From Chloroflexota bacterium (lineage in GTDB: Bacteria > Chloroflexota > Ktedonobacteria > Ktedonobacterales > Ktedonobacteraceae): a stretch of DNA of 64,000 bases. The stretch is from assembly GCA_902810755.1 (NCBI GenBank), contig CADDYT010000001.1:62001-126000 (forward strand). Direction: 5' to 3'. The first letter of the stretch is position 1, and every line of letters begins with the position of its first letter. Shown piece after piece: positions 44,019 to 53,255 of the stretch. A program made the translations under genes and the position numbers. A model generated the notes under the pieces. The model saw only the letters and a program-made list of their open reading frames with translations. It made no database searches and was not told where the DNA came from.

Positions 44019-45185
44019 ATGTTCGACACACTCGATACCATTGACTGGTCCAGGCTCGAGACAGCTTATGGCACCGCAGAAGGGATTCCCGGGGCGCTGC
44101 GCGATCTGGCCTCTTCTCATGAAGAGGTGCGTGCTGCAGCACGGCAGACGCTCTGGTCAGAGCTGGAGCATCAGGGAACGATCTACCAGGCTTCAGCATA
44201 TGCGGCACCGTTTCTCGTGGCGTGGCTGCCGGAGACGCAAGCCGAAGAGAAGCCTGATCTGGTCACGTTCCTGGCGAAGCTGGCACGCGGCAATAGCTAC
44301 AAACGCCAGCACCTGAACCTGACCGATGAGCAACGCCAGCAAGATCCCGTCTTCCAGCAGGAAATGGCAGAAGAAATCAGGTGGGTTGAGCTGACCCACC
44401 AGGCCGTTCGGGAAGGTATGGATCTCTACCTGTCCTTCCTTGCTGACCAGGACCTCCAGTTACGCATGACCACCACCTACCTGCTGGCCAGCTTCAAGGA
44501 GGACCAGGAACGGCTGATACCAGCCCTGCAAGCTCAGTTGGAGCGGGAAACGGACGAACGCATGATGGGCTGCCTCCTCTTGAGCCTGGGCCAACTGCTA
44601 CCCGCCACAGAGGACTCATCTGCCCTACTTCTGCTATACCTGACTACTGGCAACATGATGCTCGTGCGGTTCTGTGCTGCTATGGCGCTGTGCTTCCTCT
44701 TGAAAGAAGCGGTTCCCCAGGAGGTCGTCCCGGTCTTCTTCACGGTCTTGACCGACCCGTCCCTGGTGCAGGCCCCCTACGAGGAATTACCCTGGACATG
44801 GGCTGGCAGAGCAGTTCCATTCCACGCACTCGAGTTCCTTCACCGGCTCACCTTCTCCAGGCACCGTGACCTCATTGTTGGGCGGTTGGTAGAGCTGCTC
44901 CCCACATTGGATAAGACTGTAGCAGACGAGGTCGCTCGCTGTCTGCTGCACAGCGCCTTCCATTGGGAGGAATTTGGACCAGCACCACAAGCGACGCGTG
45001 AGAACTTGAATACAGAGCAACGCGCCGTTTTGAGCGCGATTGCCGCCTGTAACCAACTGTGGGTGGTGGAGGAAGCTCTTCCAGGTCAGGAGGTATGGAG
45101 TGGGATACGACAGGACTTGCTCTGTCTCGATCTGCCCGCAACGCAGCAGGACTTGCAGGCATTTCTGCTGTTGGAAACGCCCTAG
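44019..45185 (+). CDS. HEAT-repeat-like protein, function unknown
   Basis: A 388-residue, mostly helical protein starting MFDTLDTIDWSRLETAYG. Helical pairs recur (LRDLASSHEEVRAAARQTLW; YLLASFKEDQERLIPALQAQ; VRFCAAMALCFLLKEAVPQE), which suggests HEAT-like alpha-solenoid repeats and a protein-binding role. No catalytic motif found. The ATG at 44019 has TTGGAGGGA upstream; an earlier in-frame start at 43941 is poorer. It stands alone between an integrase remnant and a convergent lipoprotein gene. Confidence 0.65.
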   Translation: MFDTLDTIDWSRLETAYGTAEGIPGALRDLASSHEEVRAAARQTLWSELEHQGTIYQASAYAAPFLVAWLPETQAEEKPDLVTFLAKLARGNSYKRQHLNLTDEQRQQDPVFQQEMAEEIRWVELTHQAVREGMDLYLSFLADQDLQLRMTTTYLLASFKEDQERLIPALQAQLERETDERMMGCLLLSLGQLLPATEDSSALLLLYLTTGNMMLVRFCAAMALCFLLKEAVPQEVVPVFFTVLTDPSLVQAPYEELPWTWAGRAVPFHALEFLHRLTFSRHRDLIVGRLVELLPTLDKTVADEVARCLLHSAFHWEEFGPAPQATRENLNTEQRAVLSAIAACNQLWVVEEALPGQEVWSGIRQDLLCLDLPATQQDLQAFLLLETP

Positions 45186-45285
45186 GCGGATCTTTCAGAA
45201 GAGTGAGCAGTGCGGCTGCACGTGCTCTTGCTACTTGAACGCTGGCTAAAGCAGCCCTATGACAGTCTAGCGTTGGTGCGGGCTA

Positions 45286-45465
45286 CTAGCTAGGGAAGGA
45301 GTATGCATTTTTACATGCAGCGACTTCTTCCAGCGTCCACCTATTATTCTGCATTCGAGCAGCTTGTAGCCAATGCTCTTCTTGTCCAAAAAAGGTGAAC
45401 CCATAGCCTCCGTATGCGCTTCTTTCTCTCCCCGTTGTCGTGGCGATCTTTGTCAGGGCTTCACT
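45286..45465 (-). pseudogene. Orphan coding-like fragment of about 60 codons
   Basis: Minus-strand translation gives a protein-like C-terminus: YGGYGFTFFGQEEHWLQAAR followed by MQNNRWTLEEVAACKNAYSF. It ends at a stop at 45286-45288. No good start or ribosome-binding site exists and a stop closes the frame upstream near 45466. I do not recognise the family. Either it is a degraded gene end or chance; the composition argues mildly for the former. It occupies most of the 335-bp gap after the HEAT-like gene. Confidence 0.3.
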
Positions 45466-45520
45466 CTAACAACAAACAGGAAGCAGAACGTGCGCTGCCA
45501 GGAGATGCGCACCTATCCTC

Positions 45521-46750
45521 TCAGGAAACGAGGAAAGCGCTGATGCCGTTGCCCACCATAAGCTGCCAGAGAGACTTTCCCCTGACGGGATCGAGTGCGA
45601 CCACTTGCCCGGAATCTTTGCCAACCAGATAGAGGACATGGTTCATCAGAGACAGGGACAGGTCTCCACTTGCTCCTGGATACATCCAGAGCGGATTCCC
45701 ATCAGCAACCCGGAGTGCATCGATCGCGCCCCGTTGCGTTTCCAGGTAGAGCATTCCCCCGTTCGCGAGGAGATGCACGAAGGTCTCCCCGCTAGGGCGT
45801 TGCCAGAGCTGGTGGCCATCCTGGGTGCTTCTCGCCTCGACATCTCCTCCTGTCGGCCCTATGGCTCGGAAAAAGGTAGCGCCGGTGATGAAGGATGCCT
45901 GGCCGTCCTGTACTGGGGCGTTCACTTGCCAGAGTTGCGCTCCGTCTCGCAGGCGCAGTGCCCGCAGCCCGGTTACACTGTTCCCAAGTCCCCCAGTGGG
46001 GACATCGATGAAAATCGTATAGACGGTCTCTCCTACGACGCGCAGATCCTTCGCCTGGGTCTCTTTATGCCAGAGGGCACGCCCCGTGTTCGCATCAAGC
46101 CCGTCAAGGGTCGTGGGGGACCAGACCAGGAGCGCACTGCCCGCCAGGAAGACATCCGTAATCGACTCGCCAAGTCCGGGGTCCAGATGGAATTGCCAGC
46201 GGATGGCTCCAGAGTCTGCTCGTAGTGCAGTCAAGTGTGCGCCATTGATCGCGTAGAGGGTTCCCTGTTCGAGGAGCAGTTTGGCGGTGGTACCCAGGCT
46301 GTATGCAAGTTGCTGACGCCAGCGTAATGAGCCATTGCCTCTGTCGAAGGCGTAGAGCAGGTCAGAAGACAGGACGTAGACGAGATTGCCATTCACGGCA
46401 ACGGCACCTGGACTCCCGCCCACAGGCGCACTCCACCATAGCTTGCCATCGCTGACATCAAGCGCGTAGAGTTGATCGGCGACCCAGTACACCACGCCAC
46501 TCCCCAGCACTAGCGGTTTTTGTGCACTGAAGAGTGGGGGAGAGGATGGCTGAAAGCTCCAGCGTCGCTTACCATCGCTGGCCTGATATGCAGAAAGGCC
46601 GGTCGTCGAGACAACGTAGACCGATTGAGTAACCAAGGGAGATGGTGCTATGGCTGTGCTCACCCCAGATGAGGTTCCTCCACAGCCAGCAAGGGTACAT
46701 CCTAGCAGGAAAAGGAGGAGAAGCCCTCCATACTTCGATTTCTTACTCAT
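45521..46750 (-). CDS. PQQ-binding-like beta-propeller lipoprotein
   Basis: A 409-residue exported lipoprotein. The N-terminus is a short basic stretch, a hydrophobic run (LLLLFLLGCTLAGCGG) and a lipobox LAGC. The mature part repeats propeller-blade motifs with W at regular spacing (GKRRWSFQ, DGKLWWSAP, NGSLRWRQQ, SGAIRWQFH, TGRALWHK, GNPLWMYPG, GKSLWQL), about seven blades, as in PQQ-like or BamB-type repeats. Cofactor residues for true PQQ dehydrogenases are not evident, so a scaffold or binding role at the cell surface is likelier. ATG 46750 is chosen for ribosome-binding-site spacing. Confidence 0.82.
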   Translation of the reverse strand: MSKKSKYGGLLLLFLLGCTLAGCGGTSSGVSTAIAPSPLVTQSVYVVSTTGLSAYQASDGKRRWSFQPSSPPLFSAQKPLVLGSGVVYWVADQLYALDVSDGKLWWSAPVGGSPGAVAVNGNLVYVLSSDLLYAFDRGNGSLRWRQQLAYSLGTTAKLLLEQGTLYAINGAHLTALRADSGAIRWQFHLDPGLGESITDVFLAGSALLVWSPTTLDGLDANTGRALWHKETQAKDLRVVGETVYTIFIDVPTGGLGNSVTGLRALRLRDGAQLWQVNAPVQDGQASFITGATFFRAIGPTGGDVEARSTQDGHQLWQRPSGETFVHLLANGGMLYLETQRGAIDALRVADGNPLWMYPGASGDLSLSLMNHVLYLVGKDSGQVVALDPVRGKSLWQLMVGNGISAFLVS

Positions 46751-46850
46751 CATGCACTCCTGTTTCTTTCAACGTTCATACCAAAGCCAAAGCACTCCAA
46801 CGCGCATCTTCCCAATGCGTCCTGCCGAGAGAGGACAGCAAGCCCGTTGC

Positions 46851-47726
46851 TTAGGGAGTACCTTGTGGGGCAGATTTGATGCCCCAGACGGTAAGTCCAA
46901 ATGACATGCTGGTAAAATCCACGCTGGCTATGTCGGAGAGCAGGCCTCGGTAGAGCTCTTCGAATGTTGCTTCGTCTACCACCGCTGATCCAATCAGGTA
47001 CGGCTTGAGCAGCGCGAAGGTCAGCGCTGTTTCTTGCATGCTGAGGTCATGCAATGGCGTGCCAGAGGATGCCTCGAGCAGAAAGGGTCTATGCTGGACC
47101 TGCTGGAACCCAGCATCGCGCAACAGTTTGCCGAGCACATGGCAGATGCCGATGCTGTGTCCATCGACCGAAAAGGTGCGTCCCTGCGCGTACAGCGCTT
47201 GTGCGAGCAACCTCCCTAGGCATTGCAGATTCGGGCTGCTTGAGATACCCAGTTCGCACTCACTGAGGCGCAAAATGCCACCCGGCTTGAGGATGCGCAA
47301 GCACTCCGCTACCAGCCCAGGCCAGCTACCCTTGTCCAGAAAGCCGACCAGGAAGCGGCCATTCACGAGATCAAAGCAAGCGTCTGCAAAATCCAGGGGC
47401 TGGCACGCATCTATCACGCGAAAGGTCACATTGTCGCGCCAGGTGGTCTGAGCTACGGCACGGGCATAGTTGATCATCGTGGCGCTCAGATCAATTCCGG
47501 TCAGGTGCATATGTGGATACGCATACGCCATCTCGATCACCCAGGAGCCGGGACCACAGGCAATGTCCAGCACCTGCGCGATTGCGGACGGGTCGGCCTG
47601 TTCAGGGAGGAGACCACCCATCGCCAGTGTAAACAAGCGATCTTGCTCGACCAGTCGCGCGGTTTCCGCACCTTGTTCAATGTCGATCACATAGCGATTG
47701 CGAGAGGTGGAGGCTGTCGTGGTCAT
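46851..47726 (-). CDS. Class I SAM-dependent methyltransferase (1)
   Basis: A 291-residue methyltransferase. SAM motif I is VLDIACGPGSWVIEMA near residue 60, followed by the acidic end of the second strand in LTGIDLSATMI, motif II and post-II segments (DLVNGRFLVGF; ECLRILKPGGILRLSE). It is of the UbiE/Methyltransf_25 type. Substrate unknown. It lies downstream of nothing obvious on its own strand, 100 bp upstream of the propeller lipoprotein gene, and could be co-transcribed with it. Confidence 0.85.
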   Translation of the reverse strand: MTTTASTSRNRYVIDIEQGAETARLVEQDRLFTLAMGGLLPEQADPSAIAQVLDIACGPGSWVIEMAYAYPHMHLTGIDLSATMINYARAVAQTTWRDNVTFRVIDACQPLDFADACFDLVNGRFLVGFLDKGSWPGLVAECLRILKPGGILRLSECELGISSSPNLQCLGRLLAQALYAQGRTFSVDGHSIGICHVLGKLLRDAGFQQVQHRPFLLEASSGTPLHDLSMQETALTFALLKPYLIGSAVVDEATFEELYRGLLSDIASVDFTSMSFGLTVWGIKSAPQGTP

Positions 47727-48049
47727 ACGTTCCTCACTTCCTATGCATTCTAAAGGAGGAGAAGGTCTCGTAGCATCCTATGTTCTTGAGTGCCCTGGGC
47801 TCGTCTATTGCTGCACGGTGGGCACTATCCCGGGATGCACCCGTGAGCCTGAAAGGTCGCAATGGCCCTGTCACACATCTTCCCGTTTCACTGCAAGTTC
47901 GTGAATCACCCGCCGGGCCTCCAGCTAGCTCAAATCGGATCTAGGTGTGATAGCAAGGAACAGGGGACGGTGGCGTTGCAGAGAGAGTTGAAGCAGGATA
48001 CTGCTGAGCGATTGCGTCCCTGGTTCTTCGTCCGGTCATTGATCACCAT
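47727..48049. other. 323-bp gap, no gene recognised
   Basis: Short frames on both strands have no ribosome-binding site or protein-like run. The stretch should hold the promoter of the methyltransferase at 47726. No repeat, palindrome or terminator was recognised. Confidence 0.4.
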
Positions 48050-48271
48050 TTACAATGCTTCGAGCGTTTCTGCCATCAACCTGGTGGCTTCGCGCTCTCC
48101 CACCAAGTGCTTCAACGTGTCGTGATAGGCACCGATCCGCTCCATACGGGCGGTGATGAAGCGATGTTGGGAAGCACCCGCGGCAAACCCGGAGAGTCCA
48201 CGTGTCGCAGCGAGATATTCATCGGCGATCTGTTGGCGTAAACGAGCAATTTCGCTTTGGTTGGTCTCCAT
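48050..48271 (-). CDS. Small helical protein, function unknown
   Basis: A 73-residue, charged, probably all-helical protein starting METNQSEIARLRQQIADEYL. The C-terminal half (RMERIGAYHDTLKHLVGERE) looks amphipathic. AAGGGGTG lies about 6 nt upstream of the ATG at 48271. No family recognised. It stands alone between two gaps. Confidence 0.55.
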   Translation of the reverse strand: METNQSEIARLRQQIADEYLAATRGLSGFAAGASQHRFITARMERIGAYHDTLKHLVGEREATRLMAETLEAL

Positions 48272-48636
48272 CGTCTTCACCCCTTGTTTCCATGTTGCTG
48301 ACTTTTTTGGCGGACTGACCGTTGAGACTAGTCCTATCTCGGTCAGTTATCCTCATACACCAGGGACAAGCATAGCACTTTATCCTTGCTGTTTTTGCTC
48401 TTGCGGGTATGTACGTAATCGAACTTCTCGCTGCGCTGGCTCGCGTCTGCTCTCAGGGAGCTACCGCTCTCGTCGTTTCCTCGCCGGTCATCGGAGCTAC
48501 GTGGGGTTGTGGGCGTAAGCGCCGTCTCGGAATGATCATATAAAACTTGGTTCGTTTTGTGGAGTGAAAAGTTGGAGAGGACTCGCCGTGGTGGCTGTTT
48601 GATCCTTGTTGAGAGGGAACACATCTGCCGAGAGAC
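48272..48636. other. 365-bp gap, no gene recognised
   Basis: No frame in this stretch carries both a ribosome-binding site and protein-like sequence. It lies between a minus-strand gene and a plus-strand gene and so should contain both promoters. No operator of the six-site or FNR type was seen. Confidence 0.4.
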
Positions 48637-49710
48637 ATGATACAATACCCGAAGAAACGGCACTCAGGAGAGATTTGTGAGAAATGTAAGAGAGACGCAA
48701 TGATCGACAAACAATCCATGACGGAAGTTCCCCGGCATCCGACGAGAAAAACACCTATCCACGAGCGGAGCGTACGCGTTGGTGACTTCATCGTGGTGAA
48801 TGGTTACGGAGTCAACCGTACATCGCTCAAACAACGTTTCGCCGAAGGTGCTTACCAGGTACATGAGACTGCCCATTTCCTGCTTTTCACACGGGAGGCG
48901 GAGCCGAAGACGATTCTTGTTCACTGGTTTGCGCCAGAAGATTTCCATACGAACATCCCTCATCACCTTGCTGTAGAACTGAAACCCTTTGGCATCATCA
49001 CATCGAATAAGGAGTTAGGGGAACTGATGACGGGGATCGTTGGAGGAACGCTGTTCCCTGAAGATGTGCGAAGGGCCTGGAACTACTTTGGGGCGAATAC
49101 CTTGCAGCGTTTGCTGACCCTGGTGAGTAGCGCAGTGACTTCAAACCTTCCCGATTATGGGATCCTGGGCGAATCTGCCACCTTGTACCAGCGGGTCATC
49201 GAACTCGGTGTGGGTGAGCGTTTTCTCGACGCGGCATGCAATGGTGGCTTTTTTGCGCTGCTGCTCGCTGAACGGATACCATTTGTAAGCGAGGTGGTGG
49301 GCGTCGATATTGACGCGGAAGTTTTCCAGGTGGCGCAGAAGCTCGCCGAAGAACGGCATCTCACCACTGTCCACTACCTTCAGGCTGACCTCCTCGCTGA
49401 CGATTTCAGCGCGATTGGTGTGTTTGATACGACCACAGCACTACATGTGCTCGAACACTTCACGGAAGAAGACATGTACCGGGTCCTTGCGAATTTGCTC
49501 AAGGTAACGAGGCATCGCTTGATTTTTGCCGTACCCTATGAATTGGGAGAGCCATCGCAGGCCTATGACCACAAGCAGCTGTTTACCCGCGAAAAGTTCG
49601 AGGCCGTGGGAGCGTGGTGCGTAAAACAACTGCAAGGGGCCGCTCGCATGTGGTATGAGGATCTGCCGCATGGCGCGGGACTGCTGCTCGTTGAACGTCT
49701 GAGGCAGTAA
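48637..49710 (+). CDS. Class I SAM-dependent methyltransferase (2)
   Basis: Up to 357 residues. The C-terminal two thirds are a methyltransferase: ERFLDAACNGGFFALLLAER (motif I) near 195, VVGVDIDAEVFQVAQKLA, YLQADLLADDF and ALHVLEHFTEEDMYRVLANL. The N-terminal 150 residues form an additional domain that I cannot name (DFIVVNGYGVNRTSLKQRF). Start uncertain: ATG 48637 has a weak site, and an in-frame ATG at 48700 is equally possible. It is tail to tail with the SARP gene. Confidence 0.8.
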   Translation: MIQYPKKRHSGEICEKCKRDAMIDKQSMTEVPRHPTRKTPIHERSVRVGDFIVVNGYGVNRTSLKQRFAEGAYQVHETAHFLLFTREAEPKTILVHWFAPEDFHTNIPHHLAVELKPFGIITSNKELGELMTGIVGGTLFPEDVRRAWNYFGANTLQRLLTLVSSAVTSNLPDYGILGESATLYQRVIELGVGERFLDAACNGGFFALLLAERIPFVSEVVGVDIDAEVFQVAQKLAEERHLTTVHYLQADLLADDFSAIGVFDTTTALHVLEHFTEEDMYRVLANLLKVTRHRLIFAVPYELGEPSQAYDHKQLFTREKFEAVGAWCVKQLQGAARMWYEDLPHGAGLLLVERLRQ

Positions 49711-49747
49711 AACGGCGAACAAGGCGATACATCACCTAATCGCTCTC

Positions 49748-51820
49748 CTATGAGGCGTCAACAAAAGCAGGAAGATGTGGCAATTGTTGCTGTGTTTCTG
49801 CAAGGAATGTGTGTATCTCTCTATCGCGTGAGAAGCGTCCGAGAAGGTCCTTGCTAATATACTCGAGGAAGTACTTGTTCGTCATCGGGGCATTCACCGC
49901 TCCGATAACCGGGATGGCTTGCCGCGCGATTGATAAACTTTGCTCCCGTTCCTGTATGCGTGCGTAAGCCATTGCCAGTGGGGTAAGAATCCCAGCTTGA
50001 CGCACCAGCCAGTGAGGAGGATTGGCTGCCAACGCCTCTTCGAGATGATCAATGGCTTGCTGATACTCGCCTATCATCAGGGCTTTTTTCCCTGCGAGCT
50101 GTAGCCAAGTGCTACGATCAAATTCCTCAATGACCGTCGTCTGATCCAGGTAGGCCGCCGCTTCGTCAAGTTTTTTGTGCGCCTCTGCGTGCGCTCCCCT
50201 CTCCATGGCTGTGTCAGCCAGGCAGGCCAGGATATGCGCTTTGGCTCGTCGATGTTCTTCGTCGGTGTCTCCCAGGCATGAGAGTGCTTCCTCAAGCGTC
50301 CGGAGTGCTTCGGTATGACGACCGAGAGCCAGGTGGGTATCGGCCTGACAGATGAGGCTCTGTGCCACATACCAGGGATTACCTGTGGCCAGCGCCGCGA
50401 TATAGCCATGGTGGTACATGTGCAAGGCTTCCTCCTTGCGCTCCTGGAAGTGCAACCCGAGACCGAGGAAGCCGTATGCTCCTGCATAGAAGTATGGGAG
50501 CGCGGATGGATCGATCAGGGTATGTGCCTGGTGGATCAAGGAGAGCTGCGCCCGTCCCATCGCTACCACCTGGGCATTTTCTAATGAGAGGAAGAGTTTC
50601 CACCCGTCTGCAATACTCGCGCCCAGCGCCCGTCCCAGTTCTTCCCGTTCGATTGCCGAGATGCGCCTGCTATCGAGTTGCGCAAGACGACTAATGAACG
50701 TGGCAATGCCCAATGCTAAGAGTTGACGACGAGAGAGGAGCGACATGGCCTGATGTTCCTCTCCTTCTAACAGGAGACGCAACATATTCAGGGTGCCGTC
50801 GAATGGTGCATCAGTTCCGAGCAAGGTCGAGACCTGGGTGATGGGAGGAGCTAATCGCGCATTTGAGCCAGTTTGCCCCACCCGGAGGAGAGCCTGTGTG
50901 GAACCAGGGACAGACGGAGCACGAAGGTGCGGGAGCACGGCCCGCTGCGGCTGCAACGAAAAGGTTGGGCGTGCCGCCGATGCCCGCGTGCGCGTGATCT
51001 GTTTGGCGCGCAGATATTCCGCGATCTCCTGGGTGCGTGGATCGGGAGTGCGCCCTTCCTGCGCCAGCGCCTCCTGTACGCGCCGGTAGGCGTTGGATGC
51101 CTCCTGGTAGCGCTCCTGCTCCCCCAAGAGTTCCATGAAAGGCCGCAACGCGTCTTCGTCCATTGGCTCTCGCACATGGTGTTCCCGCAGGACCCGCTCG
51201 GCTTCCGCGAGGGCGCCTCGCTCACGGTACAAGCGCGTCACTTCATGCACGCATTGCCGGTACTGTCCTGATAGCAATTCGCGCCGTTCGATGGTCCACT
51301 CGCTGTACACTTCATCTGCCAGGAAGGCGCCCCGGGACGCCAGGTGATAGGCTTCCTCCCACAAAGGCAGTGGATCGTCGCCGAAGCGCTCTAGGCGGCA
51401 CGCTTGGGCCACGTACCACTCGAAGGCATCAGCATCGACCCAGATGTATGGGTACGGGGCCAGGCGATAGCTGTTGCCAGTGTCCCGGTTGCTGTGCCGG
51501 TACTCCAGCAGATTCTCCCCGCTACCAGGGCGCAGCAGGGTGCGCAAGACAGAAGCGGCATCATCCAGCCGCGCTCCTGCCTGGCGGCGGGTGTGCTCCG
51601 ACCACAAAAGTTCCATCAGCAGGTCTCGGGGTGCGTGTCGGTGCGGCTGGCACATCAACACTTTCAGCAACGTAAACGCGGCGGTCGTGCCGCGTCCGTT
51701 GAGTCTCTCAGTGGAGAGTGGCACGTAGCGGAGAGCGCTTTCCCCGGCAGCCGGATCCTCGCGACTCACTACTTCGAGCGGTCCGAAAGTGAGGATGCGC
51801 ACGAATGGATGTAACTGCAT
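49748..51820 (-). CDS. AfsR/SARP-type transcriptional activator with BTAD and TPR
   Basis: A 690-residue regulator. The N-terminus is a winged-helix OmpR-type DNA-binding domain (about 1-115, VRILTFGPLEVV then LLMELLWSEHTRRQAGARL). The bacterial transcriptional activation domain (BTAD) follows at about 140-290 with DAFEWYVAQACRLER and YRECG-like REHHVREPMDEDALRPFMEL. The last 300 residues are tetratricopeptide-like helical repeats (ALHMYHHGYIAALATG, HTEALRTLEEALSCLGD, YQQAIDHLEEALAANPPHW). No NB-ARC domain. SARPs often control secondary-metabolite genes; none lies next to it here. ATG 51820 follows AGAGGAAC. Confidence 0.88.
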   Translation of the reverse strand: MQLHPFVRILTFGPLEVVSREDPAAGESALRYVPLSTERLNGRGTTAAFTLLKVLMCQPHRHAPRDLLMELLWSEHTRRQAGARLDDAASVLRTLLRPGSGENLLEYRHSNRDTGNSYRLAPYPYIWVDADAFEWYVAQACRLERFGDDPLPLWEEAYHLASRGAFLADEVYSEWTIERRELLSGQYRQCVHEVTRLYRERGALAEAERVLREHHVREPMDEDALRPFMELLGEQERYQEASNAYRRVQEALAQEGRTPDPRTQEIAEYLRAKQITRTRASAARPTFSLQPQRAVLPHLRAPSVPGSTQALLRVGQTGSNARLAPPITQVSTLLGTDAPFDGTLNMLRLLLEGEEHQAMSLLSRRQLLALGIATFISRLAQLDSRRISAIEREELGRALGASIADGWKLFLSLENAQVVAMGRAQLSLIHQAHTLIDPSALPYFYAGAYGFLGLGLHFQERKEEALHMYHHGYIAALATGNPWYVAQSLICQADTHLALGRHTEALRTLEEALSCLGDTDEEHRRAKAHILACLADTAMERGAHAEAHKKLDEAAAYLDQTTVIEEFDRSTWLQLAGKKALMIGEYQQAIDHLEEALAANPPHWLVRQAGILTPLAMAYARIQEREQSLSIARQAIPVIGAVNAPMTNKYFLEYISKDLLGRFSRDREIHTFLAETQQQLPHLPAFVDAS

Positions 51821-52711
51821 CTGTTCCTCTCTCTGTACAGATCGGTTCTCCAAGCCGATTCTTTGCTCCGTCAAATCGCATGGATAGGTATCGCTTCTCA
51901 ATCGTCGGTAGTATAGCATAGCGATGTGCATCTCGCCAGGAAAATATGCGCTCAGCGAGACCACCGCGAGAAAGAGCGGATGGAGGCTTTCCTACAGAGC
52001 AATGTCGCAGAGACGGGAAGAGCCTTAGAGGGGGAAACGCTCCTTGAAAAGGAGAAGGTGAGGGCGAGAGGAGTAGTGAGGTTGCTGCTTGTCTCACTCG
52101 TGGCCGCTTGCCAGCAACTGCCCATTTTTACTGAGCGATATAGCCAACAACGCCCCTGAATGCTCGTTGAGCGTATGAAGCATTCGTCCATTCACCGTAT
52201 TCCATATTCTGACCGTTTCTTCGACAGCTCAGAAGCATGACCAGGCTCGATGCGCAGGCCCAATTGGAGGTTCAGACGAACTATGGCTTTCACCAAGTCG
52301 CAAAGCTAGTCGTTCAGGTTCTGAGATCTCGTCAGGAGTTCAGAGGTTCTGTTTCATTTTGGAAAACTATAACACATCTAAGTACATGAGGGAAGAGGAG
52401 TTTAGAACGCATATCCAGTGTCATTGTGATTGCCCCGTGCAAAGAGCGTATTCTCAGCAGTCGTTCATTCCGGGGCTTCTCGGGATGCAAGTCTCATTGT
52501 CGTTATGAATTCCATGCGGCCTTCGACCAAAACAAGCTGATTTTTTGTCATCGTCTTTGGGAGAACACCTGCCTCCCTTGCTTTTTCTGAAGGCATGGTT
52601 TATAGTTCCTCTAGCAGCAGTTCCGGTGACGAACAACCTGCCTATGCGAGGTTGCGAACACTTTTGTTAGAAGGTGAAACGCGAGGCAGGTACTTGCCAG
52701 AAAATGAAGGC

Positions 52712-52733
52712 AGGTGTCCGTTGAACACCTTTT
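52712..52733 (+). terminator. Possible intrinsic terminator
   Basis: AGGTGT and ACACCT form a 6-bp stem around a 7-nt loop, followed directly by TTT. The stem is short and the T-run minimal. No gene ends just upstream. Confidence 0.25.
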
Positions 52734-52829
52734 GAGGCACAAGAAAACCGCCGTCTCGACTGCTCATCACTGCTCGCTTCCTTTCAAGCGGCCTGTAAAG
52801 CACTTCGAGGGCGACGATCTAATAAGAAG

Positions 52830-52898
52830 AGCGGGAGACGGGGCTCGAACCCGCGACAGCCTGCTTGGAAGGCAGGAACTCGCAAGAACGACGCCCGC
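52830..52898 (-). tRNA. tRNA-Gly(UCC)-like sequence with abnormal D arm
   Basis: On the minus strand the acceptor strands GCGGGCG (52898-52892) and CTCCCGC (52837-52831) pair with one mismatch. The anticodon arm is CCTGC-CTTCCAA-GCAGG, giving anticodon TCC (glycine). The T arm is GCGGG-TTCGAGC-CCCGT. The segment between acceptor and anticodon stems is about 4 nt shorter than normal, and I cannot build a standard D arm with the conserved GG. No CCA is encoded. It is either a degenerate tRNA copy or an unusual tRNA; a functional tRNA is less likely. Confidence 0.5.
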
Positions 52899-53255
52899 TT
52901 GCTGTAAAGTGGCTCTCTAGGCTCTTCTACATCAAGTACACGGATATCAAGCGCGCCTGAGGCAGGCTTTTCTTGCCTCCCGAAGCAGGCTTGTACACTG
53001 TTTTCTCTCTCATCATACCCTCTTCCTCTCCAGAAAGCAAGCTTCGTAGGAAAGATGTTCTACCCGAGTTTGTCTACCAACCATGCCGACCTCCTTACCT
53101 GCAGTTTCGTCGACTTCTCTCTCGCCTCCGCAGCATGTCGAGAGGGAACTACCCCTTCCCGGGAAAGGTGAAATAGTACCTCCACTATACCCTTTTAAAA
53201 TGAGCCTGGCGGTCGAGACTTCTGATTCAAGGAGAAGTGTGGTTCTGCAGAAAAA

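Larger units (their letters stand above)
51821..53255. other. 1.4-kb stretch without a recognisable protein gene
   Basis: Apart from the tRNA-like sequence at 52830 and a hairpin at 52712, I see no gene. Frames here are short, overlap on opposite strands, and lack ribosome-binding sites. One plus-strand frame across 52714-52920 contains the GDGARTRDS type of run that arises from translating the complement of a tRNA. The stretch borders an IS1182 element and may be decayed mobile DNA. Confidence 0.5.

Noticed and set aside
52830..52898. The tRNA-like sequence as a selenocysteine tRNA to go with the UGA gene
   Set aside because: The anticodon is TCC, there is no long variable arm and no 8-bp acceptor stem; it is a glycine-type sequence.
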